Assembly (NCBI RefSeq): GCF_037975245.1
Contig: NC_092564.1
Span: forward strand, 10,270,484-10,334,483
Direction of reading: 5' to 3'
Source of the DNA: Apostichopus japonicus
Lineage: Eukaryota > Echinodermata > Holothuroidea > Aspidochirotida > Stichopodidae
Length of the DNA stretch: 64,000 nt
Position 1 is the stretch's first letter. The number at the start of each line of letters is the position of its first letter. The notes beneath the pieces are model-generated. The model saw nothing but the letters and a program-made list of their open reading frames with translations, was not told where the DNA came from and searched no databases. Positions 36,788-47,158 of the stretch are shown piece after piece. The translations under genes were made by a program, and so were the position numbers.

Positions 36788-38699
36788 TATGAAGCATTTG
36801 GTAACAGTCCATTCCATGCCTTATAAGCAAATGTAGCAAGGTTAACCCTAATAATGTCATCAGCTTTTAACAACTTAGAACGCTTAAAAAGAGGATTTGT
36901 ATGGTCCCGTGGTTTGGCATGTGTTATATGGCGGACTGCTCTCTTCTGTGTAATACAAATGGGATTCAGATTGGTATATCTAGTACCAGACCATATGTTA
37001 CAACAATACGTAATATGTGGCTGGACTAATGTCTGATAGAGAATCTTTAATATGTGTTGTGGCAGATAACGCTTAGGCTTAGCTAAAACACCGGTGTTTT
37101 TTGCAACTTTTTTACAGACAGTTGTAATGTGGTCACACCATTTAAGTTAATGATCTATATATACGCCTAAAAATCTAGTACTATTGACTTGTTGTAGTCT
37201 TTTACTACCCATAGTAATATCAGCATTCCATGTAAAATTTTTAGAAGTATTAAAAACTATATAGTTTGTTTTATCAATATTCAATTATAATTTGTTGCCA
37301 GCGAACCAGTCGCTGAACTTGTCTAATTCAGTTGATACTTCAATATGAAATAAAGTTCTCGATTGTGATACAAAGAAAATATTTGTGTCGTCAGCAAACA
37401 AAACAACTTTAACTTTATCAGAAACATTGGTAATGTCATTAACATATAGGATAAAAAGCAATGGACCAAGTATAGAGCCTTGTGGCACACCACATTGAAT
37501 TCTCTCCGGTTGGGAATGAGCATTTTTGTAGGATGTATATTGGTAGCGGTTTGCTAAGTAACTGTCGATCCAATTAAGAGGGGTTCCTCTTATGCCGTAA
37601 CGGTGTTATTTATTAAGCAGAATTGTGTGGTCTATTGTGTCAAAGACCTTTGAGAGGTCCAGGAAAACCCCGACACAGGTACTATTCTTGTCAAGATTAC
37701 TATACAAATTGTCAATGGCATCAGCTAGTGCTAGCTCAGTGGGGTGTTCAGGACGGAATCCATACTGTTCCTGGCATAAAATGTTATATTTTGAAATAAA
37801 GTTAAAAATACGATTATACATAAGCCTTTCAACTATTTTGGAAAAAACATGATAATAGTGAATATAGGTCGATAATTTTCAAAGTTTTCTGAATCCCCTT
37901 TCTTAAAGACAGGGATGACCTTAGCAATTTTTAGCATATCAGGAAAAATACCGGTATTGAAAGACAAATTACAAATGTGGGTTAATGGTTTGGTAATAAA
38001 TAGGATAACTTGTCTTACAATACCAGGCTTAAAATCATCGTATCCAGCTGCTTTATCTGGTTTTATGCAAGAGGCTGCTGTTTTTAACAACTCCTCCTCA
38101 CTGACAGGATGAGAAAACATGGAATGAGTGTTAACATCAATGTTCACAGATTCCTGTGATTTACGTTTGTGGTTGATTTTACTTGCCAGTGATGGCCCCA
38201 GATTGACGAAAAAGTCATTAAATTTATTAGCAATGTCATGGTCGGTGTTAATCTCTTTGTCACCATCCTTGAAAAAGAGGGATACGATGATTGTTTACCA
38301 CCTTTTTGGAGTAGTTGGTTAATGGTATCCCATGTGCCTTTTGGGTTACTCCTCGCATTATCAAATTTATTGTTGTAATATAATTTTCTAGAAAATTTGA
38401 TAACATGATTGAGCTTATTGCGATATTGAGAATAAATAGTTTTATTTACACCAGACGGGTTCTTAATATGTCTTTTAAATAGCTTATCTTTTCTTTTGAT
38501 AGAAACTAGAATACCTGCAGTAATCCACAGGTGTCTCTTTCGACGTCTCTTAGATTTGGTGACGCATTGCTCAGGAAAGCATTGATTATATATGGCATTG
38601 AAATTGTTATAAAACATAGAATAGGCAATATTTGCATCAGTTTGGGATGAAACATTCTCCCAAGAAGCATCTCGGATTGTTGAGAAGAAATTCTGTACA
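36788..38699 (-). pseudogene. Linker and reverse transcriptase of ORF2, LINE copy E
   Basis: The basic linker (KSKRRRKRHLWITAGILVS, near 38560-38500) matches copy C. The RT blocks follow: IKPDKAAGYDDFKPG (near 38050), EQYGFRPEHPTELAL (near 37760), GVFLDLSKVFDTIDH (near 37650), MPQGSILGPLLFILYVND (37488-37435; usual GVPQG changed) and FADDTNIFF near 37390. A stop follows NKL near 37285, then LNIDKTNYIVFN, TRFLGVYI and WNGLLPNASY. At 36787 the DNA element interrupts the sequence. Several frameshifts separate the blocks (near 38290, 37840, 37600 and 37490). Confidence 0.82.
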
Positions 38700-39420
38700 T
38701 TTGTTTTGCAGTAGTTCCTCACATACATAGAGCCCCTTTGCCTACTTTTGTGTATGGCAGTTTGGAGAAATAATGGATAATGGTCACTGAGATCAGTTAC
38801 AAAGATACCAGTTATTAGTTTGCAGTCATCATTGGTTATAACATTATCTAAAAGAGTTGCAGAAGTGCAACCCACACGGGTAGGTTTGGTAATAGTAGGA
38901 AAAAATCCACTGGCATATAGTAAGTTTAAAAAGTCAGTAGATTTAATATTGTCAGCAAGATCAATATTATAATCACCCATAATGTACGCACTATGTCGTT
39001 CATTCGGGAGTTGGGTTAAAATTTTGTTTTCGTGTGTCAGAAAAATATGCAGTGAACTTTTTGGAGGCCTATAAAGTACGCCTATGGTATAATTTTTCAT
39101 TGCTGATGTTATGTCAACCTCTATGAACATTGACAGAATCATTGAAAATGCTTATATCGTTTCTGAGTTTGAAATTTAAATCGTTGTTAACAAATAAACA
39201 AACACCGCCACCTCTCCTTTCGGGACGATGCCTTTCAACAAGCATATAGTTATTGATATGGATTAGGGGGGATATATCTGCAGTAAGCCAGGTTTCGGTA
39301 AATCCAATGACAGAGAAATCCTCCTTCAATAGAGACGTAAATGTAGTTATGTCGTCTAAGTTTTTGTTAAGGCTTCGACTATTATGGTGGAATAAAGACA
39401 ATATGTGTTCGCTAGACATC
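38700..39420 (-). pseudogene. AP-type endonuclease domain of ORF2, LINE copy E
   Basis: ORF2 probably starts at MSSEHILSLFHHNSRSLNKN. The catalytic Glu lies in GFTETWLT, followed by RRGGGVCLFV. After a frameshift near 39130 come IGVLYRPP, the GDYNIDLA block, TLLDNVITND and SDHYPLF near 38775. All the usual metal-binding and catalytic blocks (E, D-x-N, SDH) are there. This domain nicks target DNA to prime reverse transcription. The single frameshift is the only clear break. Confidence 0.82.
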
Positions 39421-39539
39421 TTGTTGTATGAAACAATATCGTAGTAATTGCATGCGATAGCTTCCTCCCTTGTTTCAAGGTATTTTGCAGCTTGCATCGC
39501 TATAAATAAATAAATGTATAACATGAACGCCATCATCTT

Positions 39540-40770
39540 TGCATAGGTTCTGCTGAAGAATCCTTTGTTCTGACATTTCTCGCTCTGCTGAGATAAGGAA
39601 TAAATGTTTTCTTCTTTAGTCTGATAGTTTGAAAGCCGTCTTCGTCTAGGGATATTTGCCTTTTGTGGGGTTGGATGTTTCCCCTTTGTGTGCTTGCCCC
39701 CTCCATCCGCTGAGATCCAGTCTCCGGTTGTGTTCTCCATTGTTCTTCTACTTTTTTGTGTTGGCAATGTCGTCTTTTGTTCAGTTCGCTGTTGTTGGTG
39801 GGTTTTCTTTGACTCCTGGTTAGGATTACTCGGGTGTCTGGAGTTCGCGTTATTGTTCTTCTTTGCTGTTGAATCTGTGTTTTGTTCGGATTTCTGTGCC
39901 CTGACCTCGTTAGCTTCTTGAATAGCGTGATCGTCCTGTTCAACTGACCCAGTGACTAATCCCTCAGACTGATATTGTGTTTCGTTTTCATGTGTATCTA
40001 GGGTCGAGCCAGCGTCTGTGTTGTCATGGCGATACTCTTCAAACGTCTCAGGACAATTAAAGCTTTTATGTCCAAAGTTCTTGGCATTTAAAGCATCTGA
40101 CCTTTGGGCAATTAGCTTCCCGGTGCCCTTGGACATCGCAAACTTTACATTTGTAGTTAGGACAGTTTCTCCTGATGTGATCGCTTTCCAAACACAGATT
40201 GCATACTTTAGTTTGACCATTGTGCTTTAAGTTCATATTAATCCCGTTAATTCTAATTGCGTAAGGCAAGCTCTTGTGTTCTTCAGGTAGTTCTAACTGT
40301 ACATATCGTATTCCGTTCTCGATATTTGGGAATCTGGGGAAGGTCTTTCATTTCCATTCACCTCTTATTTTACACCCATACTCACAAAGTTTTCCTGTTA
40401 GATCTTTGTCCTGTATGAATGAAGGTACTCTGAAAACACTAACAGTTAGGAACGTTCTGTTGACACCAGTAGAAACTGATTCCCATTCACGAGGAGTCCA
40501 CTGTCCAAAATAAGATCAGCTTGTTCCTTTGCTTTTAATGTGATAATCCAGCATCCCAAAGATTTCACACAACTTGTAATTCCATCTCTACCAACATCAT
40601 TCATGATAGCATACAAAATCTCAGTATCTTTATATGAACTGTCGGCAACTCTGATGCTACACTCCTTTAATTTCTCCACTGTCGCAGAATCCGTACTAAC
40701 AATCTTGTAGGCTAACGAACGTCGCAAGACGTCATTGCCGAGATCTCCAGCGGAAAAAGTATTCCAAAAT
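39540..40770 (-). pseudogene. ORF1 (zinc-knuckle nucleic-acid-binding protein) of LINE copy E
   Basis: The N-terminal block (RRSLAYKIVSTDSATVEKLK, near 40730-40670; SGLLVNGNQFLLVS near 40470) leads into ENGIRYVQLELPEEHKSLPY. Three consecutive zinc knuckles follow (about 40205-40055): CNLCLESDHIRRNC, CKVCDVQGHREANC and CFKC...GHKSFNC, each fitting C-x2-C-x4-H-x4-C. A long polar, Gln/Asn/Lys-rich tail follows, ending near DEDGFQTIRLKKK. In Jockey-superfamily LINEs this protein binds the element RNA. A stop near 40355 and a frameshift near 40060 disrupt it. The tail frame that stays open runs on toward ORF2, an effect of decay rather than a proven fusion. Confidence 0.75.
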
Positions 40771-41011
40771 TGGAATAAAATAAAATTTTCTGCTAAATAT
40801 TTGTCTCAATTAGTGTCTCAAATAATACAATTTATTTAACCTCGGAGATCATTAGAAAGTAGAAAATATAAGAGCTCCTCAAGGAACAGTGTTAACAGGT
40901 TGACGGTTGGTTATCCAATAACGGTTGGTTATCCCATTTTTTGACTTCATGAAGTCAGACCAACTTAAAATTGATCTCAAGGATTGGGCTTTTTGATAGG
41001 TCTATTTATAT

Positions 41012-41295
41012 GTAGAGATTTGCACTAGTTAATTGCAATTTCAGTCCTCCAAACTAGTGTAGGGATATGCACTAGTTAATTGCAATTTCAGCCCTCCAAA
41101 CTAGTGTAGGGATATGCAATAGTTTATTTGCAATTTCAGCCCTCCAAACTAGTGTAGGGATATGCACTAGTTTATTTGCAATTTCAGCCCTCCAAACTAG
41201 TGTATGGATATGCATTAATTTATTTGCAATGTGACCCTTCAAACTGGTGTAGGGATATGCACTAGGTTATTTGCAATTTCAGCCTTCAAAACTCC
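41012..41295. repeat. 47-48-bp tandem repeat, about six copies
   Basis: The unit contains ATATGCACTAGTT...TTGCAATTTCAGC and CCTCCAAACTAGTGTAGGG, repeated with point changes and a one-base length difference (AGTTAATTG or AGTTTATTTG). Divergence rises toward the right end. Confidence 0.93.
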
Positions 41296-41514
41296 AGGAA
41301 GTTGCGGGTAAGGAACCTGAAAAAGTTTGTGGTCAGGACCATTGACAACGTGGTTTATACACGAAATCTAAGATTTATGTATATATCCAAAAATATCAGT
41401 TATTTTCAATTAACTTTCCCTGTGTCAGTTTATCATCAAAAGCTCTATGAGGTAATAACATGTTTCATTTGTAACTTTTCTAAGATTTTGACTGATATGA
41501 TGCTTTTTTTGTAG

Positions 41515-41595
41515 TTTGACGTGAAGTTAGGTGTTGCAGAAAATGTACGTTTGCAGTGTATGCTGAGGGCAGCTATGGAGACCAGGTACAATCAG
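41515..41595 (+). CDS. Candidate phase-0 exon of an unidentified gene (1)
   Basis: The acceptor TTTTTTTGTAG and donor CAG|GTAAGT are both strong. The 27 codons FDVKLGVAENVRLQCMLRAA...TRYNQ are open. I cannot name the family. It lies upstream of, and on the same strand as, the exons at 43263, 46115 and 47066, which share phase-0 boundaries; one gene is plausible. A shorter open stretch after an acceptor at 42337 (NLLVGNRIPALKEKN then TGA) could be an alternative end. Confidence 0.5.
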
Positions 41596-43262
41596 GTAAG
41601 TTCGTTCCTTACTTTTTAAACATCTTAGGTCCAAGCATGTGTTATATTATGTGATATGCCTGCTACTACTGTACTAGATGGAATAATTATTTCAGTATGT
41701 GAACGAAGACGTTACAAGTATTCATATTTGCTTGCATTTCATTTTTATATTGTAGGTGATTTCTGTTGGTAGACAGCATAAGGCTAGATAGGTTGTACAT
41801 ATTCTGCGGTATTTGCCAGTAGCACCCTCAGTTTTATCACAAGTTTTTGTAGTATGAGATGGCCGTGTCCATGTGTCCGATAAAGGTAACTGTTGTGTAC
41901 ATATTGTTGTTGGCGTTGGTACATAATAGTATTCCATGGCATTGGGATTAGTTGGTCATATGTACACTTAGAGTTGTAATAAATAAGCTGTATTGATTCC
42001 CTTCAGCTATCATCTATTGACAAAGCAAATATTTTTTTAGATGGTTATGGATTTTGGACAAATTTAAGATTTTATATCTTATTTTTTTTTATCATATGTC
42101 GGTTATAGCCATGATTTTTAGAATAGAAGGTTAATTTTTGACATGAGATGCATTGTGGGTTGCATGGCATAAGCATTTAAAAGAGCCTTCTACTCCTTAA
42201 TATTAAAGGAGCCATTCACTCTTTAATATTTTCTGAGCATTAAAGGAGTGTTCCAACATTTAAAAGCTAGTTTATGATTTTATCAAGCATTGTTTATTAC
42301 ACATTTGTTTTCCTTTTCCTCCTATTTTTTGATGTAGAACTTGCTAGTGGGGAACAGAATACCAGCGCTTAAAGAGAAAAACTGAGTTCTGCCTTCCCTT
42401 GCCATACTATATCTCCCCCCACCCACCCCCCCCCCACTTGGATGTCGCAACCAGGTAGTGTTTATAGAGTTATAGAACAACAGTGTTTGCTTCAATTATC
42501 AAGGAGACTTCTCTGCATATGCTGGTCTTCTCTACTGCTTTCAAATGCTAGCTAATGGCTAACTTGATCAATTGTCTTGCATTCTTTTCTTGATATAGTT
42601 TTGCCTTCTTTTGTGTAATCTAAATAATTAAGTCACTCACTGTTTTATTTAAAGGCAACAATGAACTAAGGGATTTTTTTTTGATCAACAGATAACTTCT
42701 GGAGATGAGTGGAATAACCCCAATGTTGGATGCTTCTCGGCCAAAAGATGTTTTTCTCATCAACTTCAAAGCAGTTGCTACATATTGATAGATAGTGTTC
42801 AAAGTTAAAAGTCTGCCAAAGCAATAGTAATAATAATAATAAATCCAGACCAGGTACTAAATGCATTTAACATGTGCACACTTCAGCAGCCGCTGCTGTG
42901 AGTATCCACCTTTGTAATTACTTTCATGATTCTTAGAGCAGGTTCCTTTTTTCTTTACTTGGATTTTGATCACTTTTTTTTAAGATCTTTAGCTTGACTT
43001 GTCACATTTCGATTTGTTTTGATTAATACCTGGTTGACTTTATAAATTTGCTGACCACATAAAAGAAAAGAAAAAGAAGAAAAAAAACTACCTTAAAAGC
43101 AATGATGTCATAGATTATGGAGGATTTTAAATGTTCTTTGAATATTCAATATGTTTGCCTAGCATTACCCTTCCTGCAAGTTGTTGACCAAAACAAATCG
43201 TTAAAAGCAAAGATGCCATAGAATATGGAGGATTTTGAATTTTTTGCTTTGAATCTTGACAG
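41596..43262. other. Presumed intronic or intergenic sequence
   Basis: No supported gene. A C-rich run lies near 42410-42436, and a possible acceptor CAACAG at 42691 is followed by a short open phase. Confidence 0.4.
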
Positions 43263-43479
43263 GTCTCAACTATGAAGTGTGGCCTATTGCCGATCAGTCA
43301 AGATGCCTTGATTTGTGGTGAGATCTCTATACTATGACTACACGGAGATCGTGGTCGAGGAGGAACAGAAGGATCAAATCATCAGGGCCCCTGGACCCAA
43401 AAACAAGATCGTCTGCTGTGGTGGGTCCATAGAGGCGTACTTCCTAGCCCTCAACTGTGTAGCAGCATGTGAGATACAG
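43263..43479 (+). CDS. Candidate exon of an unidentified gene (2), probably with one break
   Basis: After the acceptor CTTGACAG the frame reads LNYEVWPIADQSRCLDLW and hits TGA. A second frame from about 43322 reads SLYYDYTEIVVEEEQKDQII, then GPKNKIVCCGGSIEAYFLAL and CVAACEIQ, ending at a CAG|GTAAAG donor in phase 0. Either a frameshift joins the parts or a GTGAGA donor at 43318 ends the first part. Coding-like composition is clear, but the family is not recognised. Confidence 0.5.
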
Positions 43480-44689
43480 GTAAAGAATTAGCTGGACTTG
43501 GTCCAACGTGGTCGGATTGCTTGTAAAACTTAGCAGTGTTAGGCCAAATGTTTTCTGGTTATGTTACAGTTTGTTCATTCTCCTCCATTTCAGAACATTT
43601 TGGAGACCTGTGAAATTTACAGAGTTTTCCTTTTTTTAAGCTGTTTTTTAAAGAGCCGGGAATGGGGTAAGGGGGGGGAGGGGGTTAGGGTTGAAAATGG
43701 ACAAGATTAGTCAACTCGAAACACAAAGTAAATGGTATGGATTGAGTTAATCTTTGTTATGACCCTCTCCTCTGAGAAAAGTTATCTGAAATTTTCAAAC
43801 TGTTTCCAAACAATATAATCAATTTGGAATTTTTATTGTCTTGGGAATGATTGTATCTCCCAGCCTACACGGAACTTGATTTTGCCATTAGCATAGTCTA
43901 CTTCTGTATCAATATGTAGTCATTACACTCTCCTCAACTCTCTCCACCCCCGAAGATTCCGCTTCTGTACAAACTTTTGTTTGCTATATCCTGAGTCAAA
44001 CTAGGCTCTGAGTAACAGCAGAAAGCCACCCGCAATAGCAAAGCCTGCTCCATGAATTTGAAAAGAAAATAACAGCGGTTGAAAAAGTATGTTTGACTGG
44101 AATAATTGCTAGTCTTGATGCGACTTGCCGACTCCAAATCGGATTTATGGATTTGGATTAAGGCATAGTAGGGGATGTTTGCTTTCTAACATGTATGTGC
44201 ACTAATAATGTTGACATTCAGCGATAAAGTTCCCATAATATTCTTTTTGATGTCTGACCCCAAGGGCAAGGTTACCCACCTGGGAGATGTGTTTCATTAT
44301 TGACCTTGGAAACCAGGGTCTTTTGGCTAATGTAAATCCTTAGAAAAGCTACCAGTTGAAACTGTGGGAAAAATTTCCCTAAGAGATCATTCATGAAAGT
44401 CATAATTGAGTTTTCTATTTGTATGTCTTGAAGGTTCAGCAACACACTTTACTAGTGGGTTAGGATTTCAAGTGGTGGGGGAAGTGGGGGGTGTTGATGG
44501 GCAGGAATGGGAGTACTTGGTCCTCTCTTCTCCCTGCAGCATCAAGAGTTGTTTGTCTGGGTTTTGTCAACCTACAATTTTATCAATCGGTGTGTGTGTG
44601 TGTTTTTTTTTTTGGCGAGTCTGGGTAACAAACAATGGTCGTTACAAAGGGGATTATCTGCTTTCTAATAAAGTTACCCTTACCTAACA
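43480..44689. other. Presumed intronic sequence
   Basis: No recognisable gene or repeat, apart from G-rich and T-rich simple runs. Confidence 0.4.
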
Positions 44690-45115
44690 CGAATATAGTC
44701 GATAAGTATTCAAAAAGTATTAAAAGATTTCCTTAGTATTCAGAAAATTTACCATATAACACGCAGTACAAAATAAGTATTCCAATACTAATATGAATAA
44801 CTATAAGCCTTCGTCAGAGCCAAAATATGTAAATGAGTGAAGTATTCGAATACCTGTTAGGTATTCAAATAGGTATTCAAATAGGTATTCGAATAGGTAT
44901 TCGAGTAGATTTGGAATAGCTATTTGAATACTTAGCTCATTTACATATAAGTATTTGCTACTTTAAATAATTCGGCTGTGATGAATACTTATAGTTACTC
45001 GAATACTTATTCGCTAGTATTCAAATACTTGTATGCGAATTAGTTATTTTATGAAGGCTTAACAGGTTTCTGAATACTTATTCGAATACTTATTGAATAC
45101 TTGTATGCTAATCAG
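44690..45115. mobile_element. Foldback (hairpin) element rich in TATTCGAATA-type motifs
   Basis: Left-half blocks reappear inverted in the right half. ATATGTAAATGAGTGAAGTATTC pairs with GAATACTTAGCTCATTTACATATA, and AACTATAAGCC pairs with an ACTTATAGTT block. The centre (44860-44907) is a 12-bp tandem GGTATTCRAATA repeated four times. Both ends carry ATAAGTATTCAA/TTGAATACTTAT. The whole could fold into one long hairpin. No coding capacity and no certain target duplication. Confidence 0.6.
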
Positions 45116-46114
45116 TTCCAAGTAAGGAGAGTTAGGAATTTGGCCAGCTTGTTGTCCTAGTTATTGATTAAAACTCTGCAAACAAATAATGAGAATAACC
45201 AGAATTCTGAAGTCTCCTTTTTTATTCAACAACTATAAAATTACAAAACAAAACAAAAATAAACTACAGCTTCTTCAATTTCATGTATCTTGGAGCATTC
45301 GTGCACTTGTATGCAAACCGTTTGTTCATCTCTTGTGGCTGTGGCTCTGTCCACTGGTTTCTGCCACAGATACTGTGAATGTACTCTGAACATAAAACAA
45401 ATAGAAATAATTAATAATGATAGGGCACAAATATACATTGGCACAATAACCACCCACCAGAAACGGAAAATATAATATATAATATTCAGTGCATAATATA
45501 GGGATGTCGCAACGCGGGGGAGAGATGGGTGGCTTTAGACCCCACTTTTTTTGCAAGCAAGCATGTTTACACATGTCTTACAACATGTCACAAAGTTTAT
45601 ATATAACCTTACTAGCCCCCCCCCTGTAATAAATATTAAAATGATGAAAAATTTGGCTCCTTGCATATAACCACATATGACTGGTTTAGGTTTTAAAGCC
45701 CATTATTTGTTCAGAATTTGAATAAACAAATTCACTTCAAATATGCCCATAATGTTGCACAAAATATCATCTATGGACAACCAATATAGAAAAAAAAACC
45801 TTCAACCCCTAACAGACCGGTCAAAATTGCACGAGTAGAGGGAAGTATGATGAAGAATGTTGGTCAGGGAATTTTCGAAAATTCAGACACAGTTAATTTA
45901 TTGGTGAACAAATATTAAAACCTCTTATAACAGCTACTATAAAACTTCGATATCATAAAAAAAAATACAACAAAAAAATCGAGGGGGGGGCGGTCTCCCC
46001 CTTCGCCCCCTGGCTACGCTCCTGCGGTTAGAAATCTTGTAGGAAACAGGCCAAATGGAAACCCAGTGATTATGCGTCATCCACAACTCTTCTCTCTGGT
46101 TACATTTTTCACAG
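45116..46114. other. Presumed intronic sequence
   Basis: No supported gene. A G-rich run followed by CCCCCTGGCTACGCTCCTGC near 45985-46025 resembles the low-complexity end of a dispersed repeat but has no definable boundary. Confidence 0.35.
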
Positions 46115-46222
46115 TGGGTAGGTGACAAGGACCCCAAGAGTGGTGATGCAGTCGCTATCACCGATCCACAACAGTTTGCAAGACAGGGACAAGCTCATAA
46201 GGAGTACAAGAAGAAGGTTTAA
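46115..46222 (+). CDS. Candidate last exon of an unidentified gene (3)
   Basis: The acceptor TACATTTTTCACAG precedes 35 codons and TAA in the phase set by the exon ending at 43479: WVGDKDPKSGDAVAITDPQQ, FARQGQAHKEYKKKV. The basic C-terminus and clean phase make a terminal exon plausible. No family recognised. Confidence 0.5.
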   Translation, partial: WVGDKDPKSGDAVAITDPQQFARQGQAHKEYKKKV

Positions 46223-47065
46223 ACTGTACGTTGATGACGTTATACACTGTTATTTCTAATTGATTGTTTTATGTTTGTTATTTGTCACCACTTTCTCCTT
46301 CCTCTCACTTCTTTCCCATTTTTTCGCCTTTCCCCTAATTCGGTCTTCCGAGGAGTGAATGATGTATCTGGTATGTTATAGAAAAAGTGGTTAAAAAAAA
46401 AAGATAATGTAAAAGTGTATCAGTGGGTGTTGCCCTGGATTCGTTGAAGCGGACTCCCCACGTAGGTAGGGTTCTCCCCTTGTAGGGAGTGGACTCCCCA
46501 TTTAGGGAGCCATTTCCACATGTAGGGAGGGTTCACCCAAGAAAGTTTTTTAAGTTGTGCTATTTACTATTGTATTTTTATGGTAGGTTGAAGCGGATGG
46601 GTGTATATTTCCTCACGCCCCCGACCCCCTTCCCACCCAGGATCATTTTACACACAGCAGACCCTTAGCAAGCCTCAACAATTTGCTGTGAGAACTTTAA
46701 ACATTCTTAAATCTCTCCTCCTTAGTATCACTATTCAATGTCCTCTTAGTGTTATGTTATGTGTCTTCTTAGTGCTATGTTATGTGTTCTGTCATTCTGA
46801 CATCTTTGATAGATGTCCCAAAGAGTGTCTGCCGGTGAAGTTTCCGTAACCATATTACACAGAAATGAAAAATTGATGAGGTCACACCTGCATCCAACAG
46901 AACGAGGCATTTAGCACTCATGCCACATGCTCCTTGCAGCTGGTGCCAGGACCGCGGTGGCAAAAGGCATGAATTTTTAATGCCTCATCCTTAATGGCAG
47001 AGAGACTATGAATAGAAGTGTTATAATGTTACAAACGAGGATGTTGTCTACTCTTTGAATTTCAG

Positions 47066-47158
47066 ATTAGGCAAGAGCGTTTTGGGGATAAGACGCACCC
47101 TGGACCCATCTCTGAAGTTCTGGCAGGTATAACTTATGGAGATGCTTGCAAAACACAG
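47066..47158 (+). CDS. Candidate phase-0 exon of an unidentified gene (4)
   Basis: The acceptor TTTGAATTTCAG and donor CAG|GTGCGT bracket 31 open codons: IRQERFGDKTHPGPISEVLA, GITYGDACKTQ. It lies beyond the stop of the exon at 46115, so it would be an alternative exon or belong to another transcript. Confidence 0.4.

Larger units (their letters stand above)
35530..40790 (-). mobile_element. CR1/L2-like LINE, copy E: near full length, interrupted by a DNA element
   Basis: This is the only copy with ORF1 (about 40770-39540), endonuclease (39420-38700), linker, RT and 3' end, about 4.4 kb once the 883-bp insert at 35905-36787 is removed. The 3' end has the two family hairpins (35553-35629) and a tail of AAATC repeats. 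Frameshifts and stops make it inactive. It provides the domain order for the family. Confidence 0.88.
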
